Position numbers and translations under genes: made by a program | NCBI GenBank assembly: GCA_021234155.1 | Contig: JAJEKV010000003.1 | Location: forward strand, 15,050,386-15,114,385 | Direction: 5' to 3' | From: Isoetes taiwanensis | Lineage: Eukaryota; Streptophyta; Lycopodiopsida; Isoetales; Isoetaceae | DNA length: 64,000 nucleotides | In this document: piece by piece, positions 35,206 through 46,655 of the stretch | Layout of the letters: every line of letters starts with the position of its first letter | How positions within the stretch are numbered: position 1 is the first letter of the stretch | Notes under the pieces: model-generated | Seen by the model: the letters and a program-made list of their open reading frames with translations, nothing else | Told to the model about the DNA's origin: nothing | Database searches by the model: none

Positions 35206-35892
35206 TCTTGCGCTCCACAGATCATCCGCTTCAACTATTCATCTTTGCTTCTACCCTCCATGACACGTCACAATATTTAGGTCTGTCTCCGAGATTTAAA
35301 CGGTTAATAAAACTCAAAACTTTTCCACCTGAACACACTATTTGGCGCGGTCGTGAGATACGGTGCCAAAGCTCAAATCTTTCCAGGGCTCCGGAAATCG
35401 CTTGGAGTTCTATAATCTGCCACGTAGACGTGGATTTGAAAAATTCAATCGAAAGAGCTAGAATTTTTCCTACTAAAATAGCAATTTCTTTTGGTACTTT
35501 CAATTGCAAATACTCGACTTGTCTCATCTCATGATCCATAGAAGAATACACTACAAAATATTCCAACACCCACAACCCTGGCCGTCCATGCAAAAACAAG
35601 ATGGGGTCAAACCACATTAACCACATCCAATGGTTCGCGCTGCATTATTGCCAGTCAACCAGGCAGTCACGTCAAACGCATACATTACATGAAACAACAT
35701 ACTGATTTAAATAGACAATACATGAACGGCAATGAATAGACAGATGAACATCTCTGCCCTCACATGAACAACAAGCTTTCACATTCATAGAGTGAAGAAC
35801 AACTCCAAACAGATTGCATCACAACAGCATTACAGTTACATAATGGTATGACATGCATGAAGAGCACAGCAACCACTATATATATTCACATG
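35206..35892. other. NDC1 upstream region
   Basis: Roughly 690 bp of non-coding sequence, the likely NDC1 promoter side. I see no strong TATA box near the start codon. Small frames on both strands here show no recognisable domain. Confidence 0.5.
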
Positions 35893-35945
35893 TAAGAATG
35901 GGGATTTGAACCCCACCGACATGAATCAGTACCACAATGCCATAT
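35893..35945 (-). other. tRNA-like (possible SINE) head with A and B boxes
   Basis: On the - strand TATGGCATTGTGG resembles an A box, and about 20 nt further GGTTCAAATCC is a perfect B box with the GGGG/CCCC T-stem around it. A complete cloverleaf is not evident, so this is more likely a tRNA-derived SINE head or a tRNA relic than a functional tRNA. Confidence 0.35.
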
Positions 35946-36477
35946 ATGAACAACACTAGCTGAATCCGGCCTTGCTTAAGAACACCAAGCTTAGAATCCA
36001 GGACAAATCAACCTCTTAAAATAACAAACAGATGAATGGAACTTCATGAAGGAATTCGAGCGGAGAACCCTGCTTTCAACAAACAGAGTTTAATTAACCT
36101 GATACATGAAGACCCCCACTGCAACTACAACAATCACAAATAACAAAATCCACAGAAAAGCAGCCAGAAACCCTTCTCCATATATCTTCAATGCAACAGA
36201 CTCAATCTTAACCCTTCAAATTAATACAAGAAAATACGGAGTAGCCATAGCTATTCTTCAACAGGGTATGTCGGATTGCGACGAAGCCCTCATTGTCTCC
36301 AACTCCACTCTGGATCTCTGCACACAAACCATGCAAGGGGAAAAAGGGGCGAATGCACTGTAGAAAAAGCCCCCGCAAAAATCGGCTCTTCAAAACTTGG
36401 AAACTTTAAAACAAACAAATCACAATACATTGAAAAACTCAAAACCATATTTCTGACATCAGCAACACATAACAAGC

Positions 36478-37006
36478 AACACATAACAACCAACACATAA
36501 CAACCATTGACATTAACAACCAACATATAACTACCATTGACATTAATTAACACAACCATTGGGTCCAACACATTTAAATTAAAATCCCCCTTAAACCCCC
36601 TTTGGTTTGGGTGCATATTCACACGGGGGTGACTACGGGCAACGAGAGTTGTTGGATAGGCATATTCACCCCTTATTCCTTAATCTACACCGTACGTGAA
36701 GTTCCTCGTTTGTGGGGTATGCAAGTATAAAATTTGCTATACTGTATAACAAGATTTGCAAAATACTATAAGATTTCAAGCGGAATACTATATGGTGTTG
36801 ATTTCGTACGTGCAAAATACAATTATGAGGGCTCTCGCTGCCCTACGTCACCCCCCATGTGAATATGCACCCAAACCAAAGGGGGTTTAAGGGGGATTTT
36901 AATTTAAATGTGTTGGACCCAATGGTTGTGTTAATTAATGTCAATGGTAGTTATGTGTTGGTTGTTAATGTCAATAGTTGTTATGTGTTGGTTGTTATGT
37001 GTTGGG
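36478..37006. repeat. MITE-like long inverted repeat
   Basis: Arms at 36478-36648 and 36832-37006 are near-perfect reverse complements: CCCCCTTTGGTTTGGGTGCA on the left, TGCACCCAAACCAAAGGGGG on the right. They flank a 180-bp AT-rich centre. Each arm also contains internal AACACATAACAACC repeats. No coding capacity, so a foldback or non-autonomous DNA transposon is the best fit. Confidence 0.82.
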
Positions 37007-37054
37007 GGATTTAATTTTTATGTGTTGGATGTTAATGGTTTGTGTTGCAAAAAA

Positions 37055-37115
37055 AAATTTTTGGCCCCTTCGGGGCCTTAGGGACGTCACACCCCCCCGG
37101 TGTGACAAAAATTTT
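37055..37115. repeat. pair of short hairpins beside the MITE
   Basis: GGCCCCTTCGGGGCC is followed by GTCACACCCCCCCGGTGTGAC, both able to fold tightly, between A-rich and T-rich flanks. They may be the terminal structure of a small element; the function is unknown. Confidence 0.6.
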
Positions 37116-37694
37116 AGAATTCAAACCAGAAAAAAACTAGAATTCATTTGAGGCTTTCATCACCTGTAGCTTTTGAATTTCATCACAATAAAACAGTTAC
37201 CATAAAGATAGAGCAGATTGATCCCATTATTCTGAAAGTCATAAAGTTTGCAACACCCATACACAAACATTTTTCAACTGGAATTTAACAGCAGCCTTTG
37301 GCCTCCATGGATTCTTGTGGTGAGAAACCAAAGTGGGAAACTTTTCTGCTTGTTAGCACAAGGATCTAGAAGCCTCAAAATCTAAAAATGCATGGTAATT
37401 TTTTGCAAGCTTCATTCGGAATGAGCCATAAAACAATATCCAATAGCACAATCCTGTATTAATCAGCTGGTAGGATGTGAAAGCCTACCAAACCCGGCCG
37501 GAAAATTGATGTTTTAGCATAGATAACTTAACCAAACATATCCATATCATACGCTATCAAAAAGATCTCGGAGAGAGCTTTCTAACGCAATAAAAATCAT
37601 CTCAAACAGAGCTCTAGATCAAAAGTTATGATAAGAAATGTGTTGCCGGCGGGGAAACTGCACTACATGCGCCCTTCAAGCCCTTCATGTGCCC

Positions 37695-37862
37695 ATTATG
37701 CACCACACACACAAAAAGAGGGCTTTTGTTGTGAGCCATTGGTTGTTGACCATTATGCACCACACGCACAAAAAAGGGCTTTTGTTGTGAGCCATTGGTT
37801 GTTGACCATTATGCACCACACGTAAAAAAGGGCTTTTGTTGTAAGCCATTGGTTGTTGACTA
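37695..37862. repeat. three-copy tandem repeat, 56-57 bp
   Basis: Units start ATTATGCACCACAC at 37695, 37752 and 37808 and each carry GGGCTTTTGTTGT and GCCATTGGTTGTTGAC. Copies differ by a few bases. Confidence 0.88.
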
Positions 37863-38188
37863 TTGGAAAAAAAAGGCTAAAATCAATGGCTCAGAAATGG
37901 TGCACTCTAGATGTACGTATTAGTACATCCATTTGAATACATCACGAAATCATAGGAAAACCTTAGTGAAAAGCGTACAAAAACACAAAGAAAACCCCAT
38001 ATTATTATGCTACATATTGGTTTTGGCATACTTATACGTGCCAAAACCATACAAAACCTTAAGTAACTTTCAACAATTGCAGAAGATAATCAATATCTGC
38101 CAAAATAAAACAAGTCTTTTTGGGTTGTCCCAACAAGGCCATATTTTTGAAGGTGAGTTGATGTACTATTTCGAGGGCTCCGATTGAA

Positions 38189-38294
38189 AATCCCCACTGC
38201 ATGGCTCTTTTGTTGTCAATTGTCGTGAGATGGTGTTAGAGAATCCCCACTGCATGGCTCTTTTGTTGTCAATTGTCGTGAGATGGTGTTAGAG
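38189..38294. repeat. tandem duplication, 53 bp
   Basis: AATCCCCACTGCATGGCTC... is repeated exactly from 38242. The identity suggests a recent duplication or an assembly duplicate. Confidence 0.88.
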
Positions 38295-39148
38295 TACTAT
38301 CCGATGACCATTACGCTTCTCCATTGGCTTCTTGTTAGTATCCTCAAATTCTTACTCCGTTGGGTTTTTGGATCCGTAAGAAAATTGGTAGGAGTTGCCT
38401 AAAAAGGGAGTAAAGCCTGATAGTTCTTTTTTATTGGGTTGTCATATCAAGGCCTGTATCATTGCAATAGAGTTTTTGGATTGCCCCATGTTAAAGGGCA
38501 ATTCATTAGGGGGAGGTGGGTTTGGGTATCTTTCGGCATATTATAAGCATATCTCATGTCCTAACGGCCATTACTATTGATCGTTTTTCGGGCGGTGAAA
38601 AACTTTTTGTATTTTCTCATATGAATATGCTCTAAGTTTTTTCGTGTTTTGGACGTTAGTTTTTTTTAAGGCGATTGGAAACGTATGTTGCCCGGTTTTT
38701 TCTCCTTTAAGCTGAGTGTTTTTATTTTTAAGAATGAGGCTAAAACGTTTTTTAGAATCGATTCTCTGATATGAATTTTTATGAGCTTTTTTTTAGGATC
38801 GATTCCACCTCTATTTCATGTAAACATAATGTAGAGGTTAAAACCGCGATTTCGTTATTTTGAAATTATTCCATTGTTCTTTTTTCTTTTTCTTTTTTTA
38901 CCTCGGGTTTTTTCCCTATGTTTTGAGCTTGAAATTGTGTCCTGTATTTTTTTTGAATATGAATTGGTGGCAATATTGCACCATTTATTGAGTGTAATAG
39001 AAATTAGTGATAACAAAACCAAGGCAAAAAAGTATAGTGTAGACTGGAAAGAGTCAAGGCCAAACTAATTTCGCATTAAAAAACATCTTGTATATATTCA
39101 TATAAATTATGTACATGTACAAGTATTTTTACAAATCTGAGTACATTT
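38295..39148. other. AT-rich stretch without a recognised gene
   Basis: Contains T-runs and a repeated AGGATCGATTC/AGAATCGATTC motif near 38750-38800 but no supported coding region. Confidence 0.55.
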
Positions 39149-39790
39149 TCATTGACAGTAATTTTTTACAACCAGATCATAGTCTGTAGGGTTTGCTTTT
39201 CCTTGCAAATCTGGTCTAACACTCAGGAAAGCGGGCACTGTAGGGGCTGGTATGAGGGACTCAAACATCTGTAGTGTTTCTGCTGACACCCAATTCTCTT
39301 CATCTACATTATTTGGGTGCCATGTCGGAGGATTTATGTTGTTGTCTACGTTCAAGCAACACTTGATGGGGTCATCATCCACCAAACATATCTGCTCTTC
39401 TGGAAATCCTTCTATCACCTCCATGGTCTCATGTATATTCTTGATGAAGATATTCTTTGCTCCACGTTGTGGTCGGCGAACAATCCCACAATTATCTTGA
39501 TCTAATATAATATAGAAATCAAAGTTCTTCAGCTCTGGAACAACTTCTTTAATTTCTAATATATTGTTTCGCAGCATGGATGACTATATACCAATGCTGG
39601 CTCTGTCCTTCAGATGGCTCAACAATTTGTGAACGCCAGGTCTTGGATACACTCATTTGGTCTTTGTCTTTAGAACCCGTCCAGGAAAAGGAGGTGCAGC
39701 ACGATACTCTACCTTGGAGGACTTGATAAGAACTCCATTCAGGTCGAAGAGGATAAGTTTGTTGTTATTTGAAGTAGTCTCCTCTCTCAC
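39149..39790 (-). pseudogene. FCP1/NLI-type HAD phosphatase-like segment
   Basis: One frame on the - strand, broken by TGA (39653-39655) and TAG (39584-39586), reads ILFDLNGVL (HAD motif I, with Asn where the second Asp is usual), then VYPRPGVHKLLSHLKD, the family block before motif II, and CLVDDDPIKC with NINPPTWHPNNVD behind it (the DD motif and tail seen in CTD-phosphatase-like proteins). FCP1-type enzymes dephosphorylate Ser in proteins such as RNA polymerase II. The DLNG form may mean altered or lost activity. It lies downstream, on the same strand, of the Lys/Glu-rich and ParB-like exons and may be the last exon of one gene. Confidence 0.7.
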
Positions 39791-39902
39791 AATGCATATT
39801 TCAAGTTAACAAATTTTTTTGATACTTACGAATAATACAATCGCGCTACGCGCGAGACATGCTAAATAAATGATCTATATAAAAAAGATCCATATGACTT
39901 AC

Positions 39903-40247
39903 TCTTTTGTGGGTGAATTTCTTCTTCCCTTAACCCTTGTTCACTCCTCAAGTCTGTAACTGTAAAATCTTCAATTTCCATTTGTCCCACATATGATCAG
40001 GACTGAACACTATGTGGTAGGAATCTGATGGGCCTTCCTTGGACTTCTTCTTCTTGGTGCCAGTTTCCTCTTCCTCCTCTGCAACATCCTTCTTCTTTTG
40101 TATGATGACCTTGCTGATCATCTTAATCATTTCGTCGTAAGAGTTGTCTTTCTTCTCCCCCTGCTTCTTTCTTTTTGAAATTGGACGGCCAAGCTCAATC
40201 CATTGATTTATAGCTTGCCTCAATTGCATGGGATATGCGTGAGCATT
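39903..40247 (-). pseudogene. Lys/Glu-rich exon of the same - strand gene
   Basis: Behind an acceptor-like TTTCTCTATTCAG the frame reads NAHAYPMQLRQAINQWIELG, then a strongly charged stretch (KKKDVAEEEEE, KKKKSKEGP) and DSYHIVFSPDHMWDKWKLKI. It stops at 39948, but an AGA/GTAAGT donor is seen near 39903. No family is recognised. The LINE target site is in the intron just upstream of it. Confidence 0.5.
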
Positions 40248-40294
40248 CTGAATAGAGAAAGTAAAAATCTTTTTTTTTTTTTTTTTTTTTTTTT

Positions 40295-42319
40295 GTTGAG
40301 ATACGTACTTTGGACTCTGGCCAGGCTATTATGAAGTACAACAATTTGAGGTACATTGCTACACATTCTACATGCATTCTACGTACATGTTTCTTTCTAA
40401 GACATATATACATGTAAGGCACTTTTTTCATAAACCTTATACTAGGACCCACTTTTTACACATTCCATGGTATTGGATGTTTACGTAGATGAGGTTTTTT
40501 TTCCTCTTTACATTTGAAAAAGTTAAATTGCATGACATGCAATGTTGATGTGCATGATTGCCAAGTGTGATTAAAACAAATTAGCTCACATGCAAATTTG
40601 TTGCAAAGGGCTTATATCGTGGAAAGTAGCAATCTATTTACCCATGTATTTTTGCTTATGTTTTCAACCAATTTTTACCATATATTCAGGAAAATATGGA
40701 CGTTCAGATTTCTTTCACAAGTATTAGGGTATCCATTCATAACCCTAATCTGCCTGCGCCATATTCAGCGATTTGAAGAGGGAGAGATTGGCCAAAATCT
40801 ATCTCATCTATTTCTAACATCTGATCTCGTAGAGCCTATGATCAGTATTTCTGTTTCTCTGCATCAAAAGATGGTTCTACAAAGCTTTCTGGTTGATTAA
40901 AGCCAATTTCGATTTGGGCTAGATCTTGTGTGCTCTACAGTGATTTTGCTAAGGGTAACTCTGCATCAGTCTCGGAGGTCTGCTATGGAGCCATCAGAAA
41001 ATGTTTACTGCCATTGTCTCCCTTATGCATACAATGCTTCCTTTTGAGGAAGCCAACATTGATTCTGAAGTTCTTTTTCAACCAAATGTGGATCACTCTA
41101 CACCAACTCGATCTGTATGGACTGGAGTCTTCAATACAGGTCAGTTTAATCTTGGCTCCCATTCTTCAATAGATTGGACTCAAGAGCAACAAACATTATG
41201 GAAATAAGGTTTTTTCTCAAACATATGATAGTTAAGCTATGCTCTATCCATATTAAAGTTACTTTTGAAAATATGAGATGGTCGTGGCCTTTTTTAGAAG
41301 AAAATGATGTCAAATGCTTCATTATACATATCTTGTTGGGATATATTTGACTTATTTACCACCCTCAAACATCTTTGTTATGGCTGACTTTATCACATAC
41401 TCTAGTTTTGCTATGCTCTTGCCTCCATTTCCATTTCCAAGATTGACATAAACTTGACATAAACTTATTTGCAACATTTGTATGAACATACCACGTTTAT
41501 TAGTGGTCTTATATTTGATGTACATAATTGTCATAACACCGCCTACATATTTTTGATGCGCTTTTATTGATTTATGACATGTTAAGATACAAACGTAACA
41601 ATTCAATTGAGCTTGACTCGTATCACATTTTGAACAGATCACGGTGAAGGGTGATAAACCGTGGTGTTCCATTGCTTACCTGTTGGCCCTCTCATTGTTA
41701 CCCTCTTTAGGCTAACCAATGCATTTTGCTTTGCAGGTGCTTAGGAACTCCACCTCCTTTGGTTTGTTCCTTTTTTATGGTGAAACTGATTCGTTGAGAG
41801 AACAATTTCTCAAGATAAAGTTCATAAAGATAAGTCTTTCAATTGCTGCACTTGTAAATTCTTGCATGCACTAGCAAGGCGTATGCTAAAACATTGTTCT
41901 CCTTTAAGCGCAGAGCAAAGTTTGCAGACATTTCTGGAAGGAAGGCTTATGCTGGCTTTGGCACATGATACAAACATGGGTTCAATACATTATGAAGGAT
42001 GAAAACTATCCCTTTTAGATTGTGTCTATTAAATGAATATTATTTTCGAATTCTTGATTTGAAAAGATATCTTGTAAGTTGCATTTGCAAGTAATTGAGT
42101 GCTGCTGAAAATTTTTGCATTGTACATCTATTATATAAGAAACCATTTTGGATTATCTCTAAAGACATGGCATTTTTTATGAGCATATACACCTGTATTT
42201 TATGAGCATTTTTTATTTTGGCATATATACCTGTATGTATTGAGAGCTGCAAATTGAATCTTGATTTAGACAAATGTCTTGATTAAGATTAATGGTCTGG
42301 TCTGTACTAGACTTAAAGG
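40295..42319 (-). other. candidate 3'-transduced segment of the LINE
   Basis: It lies between two A-tracts inside one target-site duplication and shows no LINE protein motifs, as expected if read-through transcription carried source-locus flank. Small frames on both strands (for example 41001-41207 +, 41352-41672 -) are not recognised; one may be a piece of a host gene. Confidence 0.6.
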
Positions 42320-42566
42320 TTTTTTTTTTTTTTTTTGAGGAAACGGCAGAAGTATTATATTACATGATAAACATAGTAATACAAAAGGGCAGGGTAGACC
42401 CTGCTATACAGGCCATGACTTAGTCAAAACTGGCCCGACTCTCCAAAGGAGGAAATACTTCAGAATTTAAAACATTGTTTTAAGATTGGAAGCATAAAGT
42501 AATTGCAAGTATAACTATAACAAAAGCATTAAGTCCAAAAAGTCGATCAGAAATTCCTCTGCCTCC

Positions 42567-44200
42567 TCAATCATCCATCACACCATCAAGAGTGATGATG
42601 GCAAAGGCTTGATCTGTGTACTTGGAAAGGAGATAATCCAGTTCCACGGCTCCATAAGCAGAAGAGTCCAAAATGTGAAGTATCCACGAATCCCTACATG
42701 ATTCACAGATACCAAGCTTCTGTTCGAAATAATTCTTGAGTTCATGCTTAAACTGCCAAATATCTGCATCATCTAACACCCGCTTCAGTGTCTTCACCAT
42801 AATAACTTCCGTTTTTACCCACAGCAGAGCTTCAAGGACTTCCTGATGTGACAAAGGCTTCGTTCCTTCCGGGACCTCCCTGTAATGCCCGCCTTCATGG
42901 TGCTTTTTGACCAGGTACTCTGTCATCCACATCAGAGAGTTTGTTAAAATACAATGTAAAGAAAGAGTAAAACCCCTGATAGGAGCCCAGAACATCCCAA
43001 TTTCTGTCATAATTAGAGCCCCTAAGCAATCTGTGTGCCATGGCTGCATCAGCCAACTCCAGTTGAAGAGTAGTTTTGATGGAATTTATATCTGGAGCAG
43101 AGTGATTGATGGCCACTCCATTCCTATGCTTCCAAATTGCCCACAAACACAAAGTTCTTACTGTACTCATGAAGAAGGAGCCAGTGGAGAGGAAGGCAAA
43201 CAGATCTGATTCACTAGCTGGAGTAAATCCAATAAATGCCTGAATCCACTGCCAGAAAGGGGTAAGCCATGGGCAAATGAAGATATGAGTTGAGGTTTCA
43301 GCTTGGCCACAACCTAAAGGACACCTATCTGAAACTTGATTGTTAAATTTGGCTCGGTATGCATTAGTTTTCAGACTTTTGTTCAAAAGAAGCCATCTGA
43401 ACAAGATAGTTTTCTTGGCACTCTGTATCTTCCAGCCTTTTCGAATGACACAAATAGCATCAATTTCCGGACAACCCCATTGTCTGGAGACCTTTGTCTC
43501 TTGGGAATTCAGTAGGAGTGAATAGATCTTGGCTACATTATAGCCTTTATCATCCAGAGTCCAATTGTGTTCTTTTTCCACATTCCCTGCTCCCTTAGGG
43601 TGTTGGGTCAAGGCATTGTAAATATTTCTGTTACAAACAGAGCCCCTCACCAGACTAGAGACTTCCTGCCAAGTTTTCCATGTTGACCCATTTGACATAC
43701 TGTCAATTGTGTCTAACCCTTTGAGCCTCCACTCCTTATACTTCCTAGGATGTTTCAATGCTAAGCACCCATCATTCTCATTTGTGAGTCCTTGATGCCA
43801 GAGAAAATTGAACTCATCTGAGACTTTATTGATTGGCTGAGCTTTGAAGCAAACAGAAACCCTGTTCCAAGCTTGTATAATCCTCCTCATGATCTGGGAT
43901 GTACCTGGACCTGGATCAAGCTGATAGAAAACAGAATCCGGAATATGATGGGGAGTGGAAGGACTACCAACCAAAGTAGTTTTACTAAGCCAGAAGTTTG
44001 TCAGAAGAAGGGCTGGGGATTTTGAATGAGAAGTTATTGTTCTCCAAACCAATTTTGCAGCAAGGGCCTGTGCTTGAAGAAATAGATCTTTACATCCAAG
44101 TCCACCTTTTTTCTTTGGCAAGGTTAAGTGCTGCCATCCAACCATATGTGATCCTTGCCAAATGAACTCCCTCATGATAGTTTCCAGCTCTTGGTAAGAC
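42567..44200 (-). pseudogene. LINE ORF2 C-terminal part (zf-RVT region)
   Basis: This continues RT after a frameshift near 44190: MREFIWQG, KKKGGLGCKDLF, then the zf-RVT block CPLGCGQAETSTHIFICPW near 43250-43310 and LCLWAIWKHRN near 43100-43150. A further frameshift near 42900 leads to an acidic tail ending at 42567. This region follows RT in plant L1 elements and probably helps bind RNA. Confidence 0.85.
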
Positions 44201-46655
44201 TTCTAGCTGATGAGAAGAAAACATGTGAACTAGCTATAATACTATTTATTATTTCCACTCTCCCAGCCAAAGATAAAGTTTTGGAATACACCTGCAATTT
44301 CTTCTTTATTTTAGCCACAATGGGCTCCCACAGACCATGAAGACTCATGTTTAATGCCAGGGGTAAACCCAATAACTTGGTTGCAGAATGATATCCACAC
44401 ACTTTGATTCCTTGAATACAGCTTTCTGAACTATCAGAGACAATTGCACATTTATCTTTGTTTAACAGCACCCCTGACGCTTTCCCAAACAAGTCCATGG
44501 CTGCAAGAAAATTTGGTATGCTGTCTCCTTGCTCCTTTAAGAATACAAACGTGTCATCTGCATACTGCATCACTGACAAGGATTCATTTGCCACAGGTAA
44601 ATTGAGGCAGCTAATTCTGCCATCTTGCTGCATTCTTAAAATAATCCTTGTGACCATCTCAGCTACAATAAGAAAGAGGTAAGGGGCCAGAGGGCAACCC
44701 TGCCTAACCCCTCTTTTACACTCAAAAAAAGAGGAAGGGGAACCATTTATTAGTACTGCTGAGCATCATGTAGCATTGAAACCTGATATCTTATCTATAG
44801 CTGCTCTGGAAAATCCAAATTGACTCATGGCCCTATTGAGAAAGTTCCAATGAATAGTGTCATAAGCTCTTCTAAAATCAAGTTTCAGAAGTACACATTT
44901 CTGATTGGAGAATCTATTCCAGTGGAGCCCTTCATAGGCCCCAATGAAGTTATCAAAAATGCTTCTCCCAGGAAGAAAGCCAGATTGAACATTGCTTATT
45001 TTCTCCTGTAGTACTTTCTTGAGTCTATTGGCAAATATCTTAGCCACAATTTTGTATGTAACATTTGTCAACGAGATGGGCCTCCAATCTGAGAAGGTAG
45101 CAGGCTTGTCCACCTTGGGAACTAGAGCAATTAACCCAGCATTGATAGCTGGATGTAGTTTCTCTGCCTGCCATGCACCTTGTACAAACAGAGTAAGATC
45201 TTTGCCAACTAATGCCCAGAATTGCTCATAAAATTCTGGAGGTAATCCATCAGGCCCAGGGCTTTTGCCATGAGCCATACACTTGATGGTTTTCAGGATC
45301 TCCTCCTCTATTGGTGTTTCCAGAAGGTGGCTATCATTTATATTTTGATCTTTGGGGCCAAGGTAATCAAAGAATTCCAGCATTTTGTTGTTATCTGTTT
45401 GTTTGGCTGCAAAAAGGTCCCTGTATTTGGTAAAGAAGAAATTCTGAATATCCTCCTGCTTGGATATCTCCTGTTGATTATCATTCTTTACAGAAACAAT
45501 CCCATTATTCATTAATCTGCTTTTGGCAGCTCTAAAAAAGAATTTAGAGTTGCAGTCATCCATGTGATTGATGTATAAACTCCTGTTTTTGATAGCCAAA
45601 CTCTTTGCTTCATACTCTTCAATCAATTTCACCTTCCTTTCAAGAGTTTCTTCCCTCTGCTGTAATTGCAAATTGTCTTTATCTATAAAAAGATTTTGTC
45701 GAACTACTTTCATCTCCATGTATATTTCATTCTTTTCCTGTCTTTTTTTCCTACTCCATTCTCTGCCCCATTGCTTAATACAATTCTTGATCTGTTTACA
45801 TCTGTATATGAATTCCTTCATTGATCCACTTGCATTGATGGGTGCCAGGGAAGAATAGAACCTTGTGAAATCATCACAGAAGGTTTTATTATTAAGGAGA
45901 CTAACATTGAATTTGAATGGAGTATCAGCCATCCTTTTTTGGGGGAGAAGACCCGTTTCCAAAATCTGAGGATAGTGGTCCGAGATGGAATTGCTGCAAT
46001 CATTGATTACAGTGAGGTTATCCCACCCATCCAAGGAAGATAGGTTGGTATAATACCTATCCAACAAGCAATAGACTCTGTCTACACCTTTTCTTTTGTT
46101 ACACCATGAATAAGCATTGGAGGAGGATGGGGCATGGTAGATGAAACTATGAATTAGCTTATCCCATTGGTGCCTTTCCCCTTTTGACATGTTAATCTTC
46201 TTGCCTGCCTTCTGATCCCAAGAAGGAGTGTTGTTGAAGTCACCACTCAGAACCCAATTGTCAATGCTCTGTCTTTGTAACCAGTCTGTCATACTTTTCC
46301 ATTGCTCTTCTCTTTCTTCAGGGGAGGTAGATGCATAAACATTTATGATACCCAGCTGCTCTTTTTCCACTTCCAGGAATGCAACCTGCCATCTCCCAGA
46401 GGGATGAGAAAAGGAACCAATTTTCTTCAAACCATTCCAGGCAATGCAGATACCCCCTTTGGTACCATCAGCAGTAGCCCAAATGGACTCACCATTAGGG
46501 AATATCCAATTCCCCAAATTGGAGGCTTCAAAGGCAGGAAGCCTGTGTTCTTGAAGCAGCACTATATCTGCCTTAATTTCTTTGAGAGCAATCAGAGCCC
46601 TTTTCCTTTTCAGGGGACCCTTGATACCTCTCATGTTCCAGGAGACAATCTTCAT
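44172..46655 (-). pseudogene. LINE ORF2: AP endonuclease and reverse transcriptase
   Basis: Starts MKIVSWNMRGIKGPLKRKR, the first endonuclease motif. IVLLQEHRL, LSGDFNNTPSW and ISDHYPQIL complete the AP-type nuclease. RT shows GKSPGPDGLPPEF, WRPISLTNVTYKIVAKIFAN, LKLDFRRAYDTI, then, past a TGA at 44766-44768 in the same frame, KRGVRQGCPLAPYLF and MQYADDTFVF (catalytic Asp pair). The nonsense codon lies between the palm motifs. The enzyme would nick target DNA and prime reverse transcription there. Its ATG overlaps the ORF1 stop as ATGA. Confidence 0.93.

Noticed and set aside
35893-35945. Functional tRNA gene
   Set aside because: A B box and T-stem are seen, but no complete acceptor and anticodon arms could be placed.
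41001-41207. + strand 68-codon frame as a host exon in the transduced segment
   Set aside because: It could be a piece of a gene, but no family or certain splice sites were recognised, so it is mentioned only within the transduced segment.
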